The notes beneath the pieces are model-generated. The model was not told where the DNA came from. It saw nothing but the letters and a program-made list of their open reading frames with translations, and did no database searches. A stretch of DNA of 64,000 nt from Jongsikchunia kroppenstedtii DSM 45133 (GTDB lineage Bacteria; Actinomycetota; Actinomycetes; Mycobacteriales; Mycobacteriaceae), in contig NZ_AQYG01000050.1 of NCBI RefSeq assembly GCF_000380485.1, positions 248,001-312,000 on the forward strand, read 5' to 3'. A program made the translations under genes and the position numbers. Shown here piece after piece: positions 56,055-64,000 of this stretch. The stretch's first letter is position 1. Each line of letters starts with the position of its first letter.

Positions 56055-56104
56055 AATACGGGCCGTCGAGGAGGTCCCCCCCCCCCCCCTCAACGGCCCG
56101 TATT
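56055..56104. terminator. Bidirectional terminator with a 14-C loop tract
   Basis: A perfect 12-bp inverted repeat (aatacgggccgt at 56055-56066, acggcccgtatt at 56093-56104) encloses a loop that contains an uninterrupted run of 14 C (56076-56089). It lies between the convergent stops of the Rieske-type and carboxylase genes. The homopolymer is unusual. Confidence 0.85.
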
Positions 56105-59100
56105 TCATATGTTTCCAGCGCGATCCATGCTGCCCGGGGCCCACGCGGGATGGGTCTCGATGGCGCCGATGATCCGCGGGCGCAACTCGTCCGCGCGGAT
56201 CACCGCGTCGACCGAACCGACCTCGACGGCGCGGCGGATGCTGTGCACCGCATCGAATTCCGCCGCGATCTCGCTGATCTTCTCCGCCCGCACCGACTGC
56301 CGGAGATCGTCCAGCTCCGCCGACAGCGTCGAGCGCTCGGTTCCGGTGAGATCGACCAGCCGCGCCTGCAATTCCTGCACCCGCGGGTCGGCGTCGATGC
56401 GCTTGGCCACATCGCCGGCGAACACGACCGCAGCGGCCGGCGCGCCGCCGAGCACCGAGGCGAACGACCCGTCGATGGCGAGCACCGTCATGTTCGGGTT
56501 CAACGCCTTCGAGAACACCACGAACGCACCGCCGTGGTAGCGCGAGATCACACAGAACACGATCGGCCCATCGAAATTGACGATGGCGCGGCCGATTTCG
56601 GCGCCGTACTCCAGCTGCAGCTTGCGCAGCGACTCGGGTGAGCCGTCGAACCCGGACAGGTTGGCGAGCACCACCAGCGGCCGGTTGCCGCTGGCGACGT
56701 TGATCGCCCGGGCAGCCTTCTTCGACGACTGCGGGAACAGCGTGCCCGCGGTGTACGTGTCCGGCCCGTCGGTCGGTGAGTAGCCGCGGCGCTGCACCTC
56801 ACGGGACTCGATGCCGAGCAGGCACACCGGGATTCCGCCCACGTGCACGTCGGCGACCACCGCGGTCTCCGCGTCGGCCATGCCCGCCCACCGCTCGCGG
56901 ACCGGATGATCCTGGTCGGCCAGCGCGCGCATCACGGTACGAATATCGAAGGGCTTCTTGCGATCCGGGTTGAACTCGGCCGAGAAGATCTGCCCGACGG
57001 TGGTGAAGTCGCTGCCCGCGAGCTCGTGCGGGAAGTCCGACACGTCGCGGTCCGCCGGGTCGGCCGTCACCGCACGACGCGGCGTCCGCTCACCGGGCAC
57101 CACATAGGTGTGGTCGTAGTGCGACATCAGCACATCCCGCGCGGCACCCAGGTTCGGCGCCCAGTACTGCGCCTGGCCGTTCGGCCCCATCACGCGGTCG
57201 TAGCCGCCGATGCCGAAGTTGTCCTCGGCCGACACGCCGCCGGAGAAGTCCAGCGACTGCTTGCCGGTCAGCACCATCGCCGAATCCGGGGTCATCACCA
57301 GGATGCCCTTGGTGTGCATCAGCATCGTCGCCTCGGCATTCCAGTACGGCTGCCCGCCGACGTTGATCCCGGCGACCACGATGTTGATCTCGCCACCGGC
57401 CTGGGTGAATTCGACGATTCGCTTGAGCGCCAGGGCGATCCAGTCCATGTTCTCGGTGCCGGAGTCCATCGAGATACGGGCGCCGGACGAGAGCGCGTAC
57501 CACTCCAGCGGAACCCCCAGGCGTTCGGCGAGGTCGATCGCGCCGACCACTCGCGCGCATTCCGGTTCCGCCAGGGCGCCAAGCGATTTCGTCGGATCAC
57601 CGAGCAGCACCACGCGGGTGATGCCCTCCGGATACTTGTCGGTGGCCGTGGTCACCACGCCGGCGACGATCGCCGCGGAGTTCAGGCCGCGATCCCGATC
57701 GACCGGCACCAGCCGCTGCTCGGCGTCGAGATCGTACTCACGGAAGTCGCCGAGGAGCGCGGCCAACTCGTACGGGTAGACGGTGCCGCGGCGCGAGGCC
57801 CGCAGCACCTTCTGCCGGTAGGCGTCGATCGGTTCGATCGGGTCGTCGGACGGCACCCCGACCTGCACGTCGAAGCCGCCGGTCGCGTTGGCCGCGAACC
57901 GCAGCGACACCTTGTCGAGTTCGCCGGTCGTGCGGTTGCGACGCCGGGCGATCACCTCGACCTCTTCGATGCCGACCCCGGCCGTGATGGCCCGGATGTA
58001 GTCGGCGATCCGATCCAGGTCGGCGCGGGCGGCCTCGAGCGGCGGCCACACGTAGATGATGATGCGGTTGGTGGCCGAGCCGCGATTGCCGGCGCGGCGC
58101 GCGCGCCGGATCGAGTCGACGCACGAGGCCAGTGCGGTCTCGGCGCTCGGGATCGTCAGCAGTCGGCCATCGGGCTCGCGCAGCGCGCTGAGATCACGGA
58201 CCTGCGCGAAGGCGATCAGCCGGTCGTCGGCCGTGTTCTCCTTCGCCACCGCGCGGAACAGGTACACCTCTTCGTCGTCCGACGACGGCAGGCGCGTCAG
58301 GTCGAACTTGCGCAGCCGCTCCATCCGCATCCGCTGGGCGATATACGGGTGCAGTCCGCGGATCAGCCGCTCCTCGACCATGCCGGTCGCAGACGGCCGG
58401 AAGGTGAAGTGGTGGTGCATCATTGCGCCGTGCGCGCCGGCGACCGTGGTGGTGATGCGGTGCACCTGGGTGGGCAGCGACCGGGCCGCGACGATCTCGT
58501 GCAGCGTATCGACGATCACGTCGAAGTCGTCCGGCTGATCCTCCCAGCTCAGGTAGATGTCGGCGTCGATCGATGACGCGTCCCGAGCCAGCTCGCCCAG
58601 GCCGTCGATGGCCGCTCCCAACTCGTCGAGGCCGACGGCCGCCGAGATCAGGCTCGCCCCGTCGCGTTCGGCGATGACGAATGTGGTGCCGGCAGCCTGC
58701 GCGGTACGGACCCCGGTGAGGCCCTTGTTGCCGTAGTAGCGGCGGGTGAGCACCTCGAGCATGGCGGTGTTGTCGGCGACGCCGTCGACCATCCGCTGCC
58801 CGAGCAGCCGGACCAGCGGCTCGGTGCTGCCCACCACCTGCGCGACATGCTCGTCGCGGTCGGCGGCGTCCGGGTGGGCGTCGAGATACTTGAGATGCTC
58901 GCCCACGTCGAGGTACACCCGCGACCGGTTCTCGTGGACCAGCTGCTGGCCGAACCACGAGTAGAGCAGGCCCCGCGACAGATCCGCGATCGCCGGGAAT
59001 CGCAGCTGGGCGGCCGCCGCCAGGTGCTCGACCGCCGGACCGACCGGCTCGCGCAGCTCGGCGGGCGGCGTCGGTCCGCGCAGCAGCTCGCGCAGCAGCG

Positions 59101-61594
59101 CGATGATCACCGCACGCGACTGATCGGCATTCTGCAGCGAGAGGAAGATGCGGAATACCGCGGCCTCCAGCTCGGGGGTGCGATCCAGTTCGGTGATCCC
59201 GTAGTGCGCGAGCGCCTTGCCGAGCTGGGCGTGGAACGACTCGGGCAGGCCGTCGCGTTCGACGTCGAGGCTCTGCAGATATGTGTGCAGATTCTCGCGG
59301 GCGCTGTGCACGTGCTCGCCGGAGTCGTAGTCCGACAGGCGATTCTGACTCAGCTCGGCGAGGTCGGCGAACACGGTCAACAGTTCGACCTCGCCGGCCA
59401 GCAGTGCCTCGGTGTCCGTCGCCTCGCGGCGGGCGGCGAGATAGTCGTTGAGCAGTCGCGCGCTGTCGAGCGGGTCGACGTCGTAGCCGAGGAGCTGGCT
59501 GCGCAGGTTCTCCTGCCCGCGGACGATGCGTTCGGCGACGGCGACGTCGCTCGGCGCGGCCGGCAGATCGAGCTCCACCTCGTCGACCGTTTCGACGGCG
59601 CCATCCGCGTCGTCGTCGGCGATCGGCTCCAACCGCATCAGCGGTGCACCGGTCTCGACCTGGGTGCCGACCGACACCAGACATTCCTTGAGCCGGGACC
59701 GCGTCGGTGCCCGGAGCACCGTCTCCATCTTCATGCTCTCGAGCACCAGGACGGGCGCCCCGGCCTCGACCTCGGCACCGACCTCCAGCGGCGTCGCGAC
59801 GACCAGCGCCGGTGCGGGCGAACGCACCACGCCGCCCTCGTCGCGGCTCACTCGGTGGGTCACGCCGTCGACGTCGACGAGGTGCACCGTGCCGTGGGTA
59901 TCGGTGATCAGGCGGTACCGCACGCCGTTGAGGACGATCTGCGCAGCATGCTCATCGAAACGCTCCAGATCGACGTCGGCGGCGTGGGTCTGGCCGCCGG
60001 CCTCCACGCCGACGCGGAACCGATGGGCGCCGATCCGGGCCACGCGCACGCGGTAGGCGACCCCGCGCAGCTTCAGATCCACCGGGGTACCACTCCGATG
60101 CTGCACCTGCGGGCGGCCGCCGGACGCGGTCGACAGCAGGCGCTGCCGCTCCACCGACTCTTCTTCTTCGTAGGCATCGATCGCCGCGGCCACCAGTGCC
60201 ACCGCCGAATGCCGTTGGGCGACAAGCCGACCCTCGCCGCGGACCCGGTCGATCCAGCCGGTGTCGGCGCTGCCGTCGATGACCTCCGGCTGATCGAGCA
60301 GGTCGAGCACGAAGCTCTTGTTGGTCGAACCGCCCTCGATGATGACCCGGGTCTGGGCCATGGCGCGGCGCAGTCGGCCCAATGCCTCGTCGCGGTTGCT
60401 GCCGTAGGCGATGATCTTCGCGATCATCGAGTCGAAGTCGGCGGGAATCGAATCGCCCTCGCTCACACCGGTATCGACGCGGATGCCGGGGCCGGCCGGC
60501 AGATCCAGCCGGGCGATCCGGCCGGGAGCCGGCGCGAAGTCGCGGTCGGGGTCTTCGGCGTTGAGCCGCGCCTCCACGGCATGCCCGCGCTCGACCGGCG
60601 TCGAACCGGTCAGCGGGATGCCGGAGGCGACCTGCAGCTGCGCACGGACCAGATCGAAGCCGGTGGTGATCTCGGTGATCGGGTGCTCGACCTGCAGTCG
60701 GGTGTTGACCTCGAGGAAGGCGAGCAGATCCTCGCCGGGGTGGTACAGGAACTCGACGGTCGCGGCGCCGCAATAGCCGACCGCGACGGCCAGCCGCTCA
60801 GCCGACGCCTTCAGGTTCGCCACCTGCTCGGCCGGCAGCACCGGCGACGCCGACTCCTCGATGACCTTCTGGTTGCGTCGCTGCACCGAGCAGTCGCGCA
60901 CACCCAGCGCCCATGCCGTGCCCTGGCCGTCAGCGATGACCTGCACCTCGACGTGGCGGGCACCGGTGACCAGGCGCTCCAGGAAGACGACGCCGCTGCC
61001 GAAGGCGCGTTCGGCCTCGTTGCGCGTCAGCTCGTAGGCCTCGCGCAGGTCGGCGTCGTTGGTGATGACGCGGATGCCGCGGCCACCGCCGCCGGCGGTC
61101 GCCTTCAGCATCAGCGGGTAGCCGATCTCGGCGGCGGCCGCAACCGCGTCGTCGACGGTCTCCACCGCGCCACGGCTCCACGGAGCGACCGGCACGCCGA
61201 CTTCCTCGGCGATGATCTTCGCGCCGATCTTGTCGCCCAGCTTGCGCATCGCGTCGGCCGACGGACCGATGAAGGTCACGCCGATGCGATCGCACAACTC
61301 CGCGAACGCCGGGTCCTCGGCGACGAATCCCCACCCGACCCAGGCCGCCTCCGCGCCGGTTTCGCGCAGCGCGGTCTCCAGCAGCTGCAGGTTCAGGTAT
61401 GGCCGGTCGACGGCCGGTCCGAGGTCGTAGGTGATGTCGGCTTCGCGCACGAAGGTCGCGTTGCGGTCGACGTTCGAGTGGAGCGCGATCACCTCGATCC
61501 GCTCGCCGGTCTCGGCGGACAGGCCGCGGACCGCATTGATGAGCCTCATCGCGGCCTCGCCGCGGTTCACGATTGCGATGCGAGTGAACATCAT
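56105..61594 (-). CDS. Single-chain multidomain acyl-CoA carboxylase (1829 aa)
   Basis: Biotin-dependent carboxylase with all parts in one polypeptide. The biotin carboxylase domain (~1-450) has KATAGGGGRGIRVI for ATP binding and EVNTRLQVEHPITE. The biotin carrier domain has the attachment Lys622 (ESMKMET). A central domain of ~600 residues (~640-1240) has no obvious catalytic motif, and the carboxyltransferase (~1290-1829) has GINVGGQPYWNAEATML, SGGVSAEDNFGIGGYDRVMGPNGQA and GSFASVLGGAPAAAVVFAGDVAKRID. The order BC-BCCP-central-CT resembles eukaryotic acetyl-CoA carboxylase, not the split AccA3/AccD system encoded in part here. Start at the first ATG of a pair (61594, 61591). The acyl-CoA substrate is unknown. 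Confidence 0.9.
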   Translation of the reverse strand: MMFTRIAIVNRGEAAMRLINAVRGLSAETGERIEVIALHSNVDRNATFVREADITYDLGPAVDRPYLNLQLLETALRETGAEAAWVGWGFVAEDPAFAELCDRIGVTFIGPSADAMRKLGDKIGAKIIAEEVGVPVAPWSRGAVETVDDAVAAAAEIGYPLMLKATAGGGGRGIRVITNDADLREAYELTRNEAERAFGSGVVFLERLVTGARHVEVQVIADGQGTAWALGVRDCSVQRRNQKVIEESASPVLPAEQVANLKASAERLAVAVGYCGAATVEFLYHPGEDLLAFLEVNTRLQVEHPITEITTGFDLVRAQLQVASGIPLTGSTPVERGHAVEARLNAEDPDRDFAPAPGRIARLDLPAGPGIRVDTGVSEGDSIPADFDSMIAKIIAYGSNRDEALGRLRRAMAQTRVIIEGGSTNKSFVLDLLDQPEVIDGSADTGWIDRVRGEGRLVAQRHSAVALVAAAIDAYEEEESVERQRLLSTASGGRPQVQHRSGTPVDLKLRGVAYRVRVARIGAHRFRVGVEAGGQTHAADVDLERFDEHAAQIVLNGVRYRLITDTHGTVHLVDVDGVTHRVSRDEGGVVRSPAPALVVATPLEVGAEVEAGAPVLVLESMKMETVLRAPTRSRLKECLVSVGTQVETGAPLMRLEPIADDDADGAVETVDEVELDLPAAPSDVAVAERIVRGQENLRSQLLGYDVDPLDSARLLNDYLAARREATDTEALLAGEVELLTVFADLAELSQNRLSDYDSGEHVHSARENLHTYLQSLDVERDGLPESFHAQLGKALAHYGITELDRTPELEAAVFRIFLSLQNADQSRAVIIALLRELLRGPTPPAELREPVGPAVEHLAAAAQLRFPAIADLSRGLLYSWFGQQLVHENRSRVYLDVGEHLKYLDAHPDAADRDEHVAQVVGSTEPLVRLLGQRMVDGVADNTAMLEVLTRRYYGNKGLTGVRTAQAAGTTFVIAERDGASLISAAVGLDELGAAIDGLGELARDASSIDADIYLSWEDQPDDFDVIVDTLHEIVAARSLPTQVHRITTTVAGAHGAMMHHHFTFRPSATGMVEERLIRGLHPYIAQRMRMERLRKFDLTRLPSSDDEEVYLFRAVAKENTADDRLIAFAQVRDLSALREPDGRLLTIPSAETALASCVDSIRRARRAGNRGSATNRIIIYVWPPLEAARADLDRIADYIRAITAGVGIEEVEVIARRRNRTTGELDKVSLRFAANATGGFDVQVGVPSDDPIEPIDAYRQKVLRASRRGTVYPYELAALLGDFREYDLDAEQRLVPVDRDRGLNSAAIVAGVVTTATDKYPEGITRVVLLGDPTKSLGALAEPECARVVGAIDLAERLGVPLEWYALSSGARISMDSGTENMDWIALALKRIVEFTQAGGEINIVVAGINVGGQPYWNAEATMLMHTKGILVMTPDSAMVLTGKQSLDFSGGVSAEDNFGIGGYDRVMGPNGQAQYWAPNLGAARDVLMSHYDHTYVVPGERTPRRAVTADPADRDVSDFPHELAGSDFTTVGQIFSAEFNPDRKKPFDIRTVMRALADQDHPVRERWAGMADAETAVVADVHVGGIPVCLLGIESREVQRRGYSPTDGPDTYTAGTLFPQSSKKAARAINVASGNRPLVVLANLSGFDGSPESLRKLQLEYGAEIGRAIVNFDGPIVFCVISRYHGGAFVVFSKALNPNMTVLAIDGSFASVLGGAPAAAVVFAGDVAKRIDADPRVQELQARLVDLTGTERSTLSAELDDLRQSVRAEKISEIAAEFDAVHSIRRAVEVGSVDAVIRADELRPRIIGAIETHPAWAPGSMDRAGNI

Positions 61595-61832
61595 CGTCTC
61601 GATTCTTCTGGTCGTATGCACCGTCCGCCCACCGGGTTCCGGGGGCCTGCGACGGTGACGTGCGAGACCATGCTGACGAAGGTGCATGGTTACGCGCGAG
61701 TACTGTTGCCGAAATCCCACTCCGTGGACTTGCGGGGGTCGTCCACAAAGCCGTCTGATCGGGGTTCTGGCGAGCCCGATCACGGCGGGGACCCAGTATT
61801 TCACGCGACCCAGGTCACTAGGCTTCCCAGCT

Positions 61833-62318
61833 ATGACCGATCGCATTCGCACCTACAGCTGGATCGATCCGTCGGATGAGCGCACATCAAGGGCCGGGCG
61901 CACCGGTTTGGAGTACGTGCAGGCGCTGATCACCGGCGAAGTACCGAATACCCCCACGTCGGCGACGATGGACTACCGACTGACCGCGGCCGGGTCGGGC
62001 TGGGTCGAGTTCCAGATGGAACCGCACGAATTCCTGACGAATCGGGCGGGCGGCATGCAGGGCGGCGTGATCGCCGCGGTGATCGACTCGGCCCTGGGCA
62101 CCGCGCTGCTCACCACCATCGACCAGGAGAACTTCACGACGCTCGACCTGAGCTGCCGCTACATCCGGGCGATCCGGCCCGGCTCGGGCACGGTCACGAT
62201 CCGCGCCGAGGTGCAGCATCGCGGCCGCACCACCGGCACGGTCACCGCGACCGTCCACGACGGCGCCGGCCGGCTGGCGGCGAGCGCCACGTCGACTCTG
62301 CTGATACTGAACGGCTGA
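61833..62318 (+). CDS. PaaI-type acyl-CoA thioesterase (161 aa)
   Basis: Hotdog-fold thioesterase. The motif NRAGGMQGGVIAAVIDSALGTAL (near residue 70) contains the typical H/N-G-G and acidic catalytic residue of the PaaI/4HBT group, followed by FTTLDLSCRYIRAIRPGSGTVTIRAEVQHRGR. The ATG at 61833 is divergent from the large carboxylase gene across 238 bp, so the two may share regulation. It probably hydrolyses an acyl- or aryl-CoA. The substrate cannot be deduced. Confidence 0.87.
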   Translation: MTDRIRTYSWIDPSDERTSRAGRTGLEYVQALITGEVPNTPTSATMDYRLTAAGSGWVEFQMEPHEFLTNRAGGMQGGVIAAVIDSALGTALLTTIDQENFTTLDLSCRYIRAIRPGSGTVTIRAEVQHRGRTTGTVTATVHDGAGRLAASATSTLLILNG

Positions 62319-62395
62319 TCCAGACTGCTCCCAACTCGTGATTGTGAGCCAAGTCACCTGGTCGTAGCATGAAAGTGCCGGACAGGAGGTTCGAA

Positions 62396-62692
62396 ATGCA
62401 TGTGCATCACGACAGCCGGATTCACCACGAGAGTCACGGCAACCACCCCATGAGCCTGGTGGCCTATCTGCTCGTGCTCGTCGGTTTCGCGTCAGCCCTG
62501 CTGTGGCTGGTGTCCTGGGGCAGCGGCTACGTGGCGCAGGCGGTCACCGCGGGCATCGTCACGTTCGTCTGCTTCACGACCGCGGCCACCATCATGACGA
62601 CGCTGGCGCGCAAGCATCACCATTCGCCGGTGCTGCCCGACAACACGCCGAACGAGGTCGCGCGCTACCGCATCCTTTACCGGGGCGCCTGA
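62396..62692 (+). CDS. Small His-rich membrane protein of unknown function (98 aa)
   Basis: The N-terminus has seven His in the first 17 residues (MHVHHDSRIHHESHGNHP). Two membrane helices follow (about 20-42 and 47-70, SLVAYLLVLVGFASALLWLV and YVAQAVTAGIVTFVCFTTAA), then a second His cluster (RKHHHSP) and a short tail. An AGGAGG site precedes the ATG at 62396. Both His clusters would be on the same side of the membrane, possibly to bind metal ions. It overlaps the convergent MarR gene end by 16 bases. I do not recognise the family. Confidence 0.75.
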   Translation: MHVHHDSRIHHESHGNHPMSLVAYLLVLVGFASALLWLVSWGSGYVAQAVTAGIVTFVCFTTAATIMTTLARKHHHSPVLPDNTPNEVARYRILYRGA

Positions 62693-63234
62693 CCACCGAT
62701 CAGGTCGTGCCGTCCCGCCTCTCCCAGATCGGCCTCGCAACGGGCAAGAACCAGGGAGAGAAGGTCATTGAGGGTTCCGACCTGTTCAGCCGAGAGCACG
62801 GCGAAGATCTCCCGCTCCGATCGAGTGCGGGCGGCCGTCGCCTGCTGCCAGCGCGCGAATCCCTCGTCGGTGACCGCGATCGGCCGGGATCGGCCATCAT
62901 CGGCGTCCGCGAGCACGGTCGCCAGGCCCGCATCGAGCAGGCGGTTCAGGCGGGTGCTGACCGTCCCCGACGTGAGTTGAAGGGTCCGCATCAGCACGGT
63001 CGGGGTGCACCGTCCCTCCGCCCGGACGATGGCCGACAGCGTCTCCCAGTCCGCCGTGCTCAGCCCCTCCTGCTTCGCGACCTCCCCGAGCGCGCGGGTG
63101 AACGTGCGCGCAAGCCGACCGATCCGCTGGCGCGCCGCCTCGACCTCGGGATCGACATCCACCATCGGCCAGGTCCAGGTCGGCAGGTCTCTGTCGACCG
63201 AGTCACGGGGTCCGCGGGATTCCATGGCTTGCAT
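62677..63234 (-). CDS. MarR-family transcriptional regulator (185 aa)
   Basis: Winged helix-turn-helix regulator. The DNA-binding core (~75-150) has LSTADWETLSAIVRAEGRCTPTVLMRTLQLTSGTVSTRLNRLL and the wing LADADDGRSRPIAVT. The start at 63234 could also be the ATG at 63225. It is divergent from an SDR gene, and two 13-bp palindromes lie in the gap, one touching its own start region. Likely represses both itself and the SDR gene and is relieved by a small ligand. Confidence 0.9.
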   Translation of the reverse strand: MQAMESRGPRDSVDRDLPTWTWPMVDVDPEVEAARQRIGRLARTFTRALGEVAKQEGLSTADWETLSAIVRAEGRCTPTVLMRTLQLTSGTVSTRLNRLLDAGLATVLADADDGRSRPIAVTDEGFARWQQATAARTRSEREIFAVLSAEQVGTLNDLLSLVLARCEADLGEAGRHDLIGGQAPR

Positions 63235-63238
63235 ATTA

Positions 63239-63273
63239 CTTGATAATCAAGATAGATTTACTTGACTATCAAG
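63239..63273. promoter_or_regulatory. Twin MarR operators between MarR and SDR genes
   Basis: Two palindromes, cttgataatcaag (63239-63251) and cttgactatcaag (63261-63273), share the arms CTTGA/TCAAG and begin 22 bp apart, about two helical turns. They fill the 63-bp gap between the divergent starts. This fits cooperative binding by MarR dimers on the same DNA face. Confidence 0.75.
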
Positions 63274-63297
63274 ATATTTGTAAGCAGGAGTCTGATC

Positions 63298-64000
63298 GTG
63301 GCGAAAATTTGGCTGGTGACCGGTGCGAGCAGCGGACTAGGACGGGCCGTGGCCGGCGCGGTGCAGGCACGGGGCCGTGCGGGGCAGGCGGACATCGTGG
63401 TCGCGACGGCACGCGACACCGCCGCGATCGCCGACGACTTCGCCGCCGTGCTGCGGGTCGACGTGCGCGATCAGGGCACCGTCGATGCCGCGGTCGAGCA
63501 CACCATCCGTACGCACGGGCGGGTCGATGTGCTGGTCAACAGCGCGGGTCACGGGTTGGTCGGAGCGGTCGAAGAGCTCTCCGACGGCGATCTGCGACAG
63601 GTGCTGGACGTCAATCTGTTCGGGGCGGTACGGATGACCCGGGCCGTGCTGCCGCACATGCGCGACCAGCGCGGCGGCCATGTGGTCCAGCTGTCGTCGG
63701 TGGGCGGCGTCGTCGGCAACCCCGGCCACGCCGCATACGCCGCGAGCAAATTTGCCCTCGAAGGACTGTCGGAGGCGCTGGCGGGCGAAGTCGCGCCCTG
63801 GGGCATCCGCGTCACCATCGTCGAGCCCGGCCCATTCCGCACCGCGTTCGCCGGCCGCTCCATCCACTATGCCGATCGACTGGACGCCTACGCCCAGACT
63901 CCGGCCGGCCGGCTCCGTGAGCGATTCGCCGACCAGGACGGTCACCAGCCCGGCGACCCCGACAAGGCCGCGCGCGCCATCCTCGCCGCCGTCGACGACC
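63298..64000 (+). CDS. Short-chain dehydrogenase/reductase, cut by the window end
   Basis: The frame opens at a GTG at 63298 with a CAGGAG site and stays open to the window end, giving at least 234 residues. Classical SDR motifs are clear: TGASSGLGRAVAG for NAD(P) binding near the N-terminus, NSAGHGLVG, the catalytic Ser in QLSSVGG, and Y-A-A-S-K (Tyr and Lys four apart). VEPGPFRTAF near the C-terminus is typical of this family. NADP preference and substrate are not defined. It is under likely control of the divergent MarR protein. Confidence 0.9.
   Translation, partial: MAKIWLVTGASSGLGRAVAGAVQARGRAGQADIVVATARDTAAIADDFAAVLRVDVRDQGTVDAAVEHTIRTHGRVDVLVNSAGHGLVGAVEELSDGDLRQVLDVNLFGAVRMTRAVLPHMRDQRGGHVVQLSSVGGVVGNPGHAAYAASKFALEGLSEALAGEVAPWGIRVTIVEPGPFRTAFAGRSIHYADRLDAYAQTPAGRLRERFADQDGHQPGDPDKAARAILAAVDD

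Noticed and set aside
58847-61879. Long plus-strand frame opposite the large carboxylase
   Set aside because: Same shadow pattern; no domain can be recognised and the minus-strand gene has all catalytic motifs.
63240-63920. Plus-strand frame starting at 63240
   Set aside because: It runs through the MarR operators and is out of frame with the SDR motifs, which are read from 63298.

Overview
The window is a high-GC actinobacterial chromosome segment from a mycolic-acid bacterium (order Mycobacteriales). The evidence is a near-complete set of genes for arabinogalactan and mycolate assembly (emb arabinosyltransferases, accD4-pks13-fadD32, a Rv3802-type cutinase, three Ag85-type mycolyltransferases, aftB-ubiA-PAP2-glfT2-glf) in an order close to the Mycobacterium tuberculosis Rv3793-Rv3818 region. 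LGFP repeats on an Ag85 protein, an amidase and a SpoIID protein, plus a dimethyl-sulfone operon, point to a Gordonia/Rhodococcus/Williamsia-like lineage rather than Mycobacterium. That genus guess is an inference.

Layout. 1-4105: end of one Emb arabinosyltransferase gene and a complete embB-like gene. 4205-7667: a FadE35-like acyl-CoA dehydrogenase, a divergent TetR regulator and an MpaB/DUF2236 oxygenase. 7695-15918 (minus strand): an acyl-CoA synthetase and a sulfur-scavenging operon (ssuD, sfnG, sfnB, ssuC, ssuA, ssuB). 16128-26578: mycolate condensation genes accD4, pks13 and fadD32, a cutinase-like gene and a small lipoprotein. 26692-31352: an Ag85-LGFP fusion and two more Ag85 paralogues. 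31603-38196: the galactan/arabinan operon glf, glfT2, PAP2 phosphatase, ubiA, aftB, with overlapping or nearly overlapping genes. 38403-40242: two tandem SGNH hydrolases. 40424-45369: an accessory stretch (SRPBCC-like protein, MFS pump with divergent ArsR regulator, two DJ-1/PfpI genes, a peroxiredoxin). 45429-51851: SpoIID/LGFP protein, orphan response regulator, F420-type LLM oxidoreductase, LGFP amidase. 51873-56044: HAD phosphatase, two PlsC-type acyltransferases and a metallo-beta-lactamase/Rieske protein, matching Rv3813c-Rv3818. 56105-61594: a very large single-chain acyl-CoA carboxylase. 61833-64000: thioesterase, small His-rich membrane protein, MarR regulator and a divergent SDR gene cut by the window end.

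How it works together. The core genes build the galactan (glf, glfT2), supply the arabinose donor (ubiA and the PAP2 phosphatase), polymerise and cap arabinan (emb, aftB), make mycolic acids (accD4, pks13, fadD32) and transfer them (three Ag85 proteins). Peptidoglycan enzymes with LGFP repeats lie further along.

Most notable signals. Three cell-wall genes (Ag85-LGFP, Ag85 paralogue, SpoIID/LGFP) each have upstream direct repeats of GTCAC/GTAAC with an exact 9-bp period, which resembles the mycobacterial MtrA motif. A third Ag85 gene instead has a perfect TGTGA-N6-TCACA site. Other points are a 70-bp nested-palindrome repeat in two copies, a single-chain carboxylase with a eukaryotic-ACC-like domain order, and a response regulator with Glu at the phosphorylation position. 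No tRNA, rRNA, CRISPR or insertion sequence was seen.
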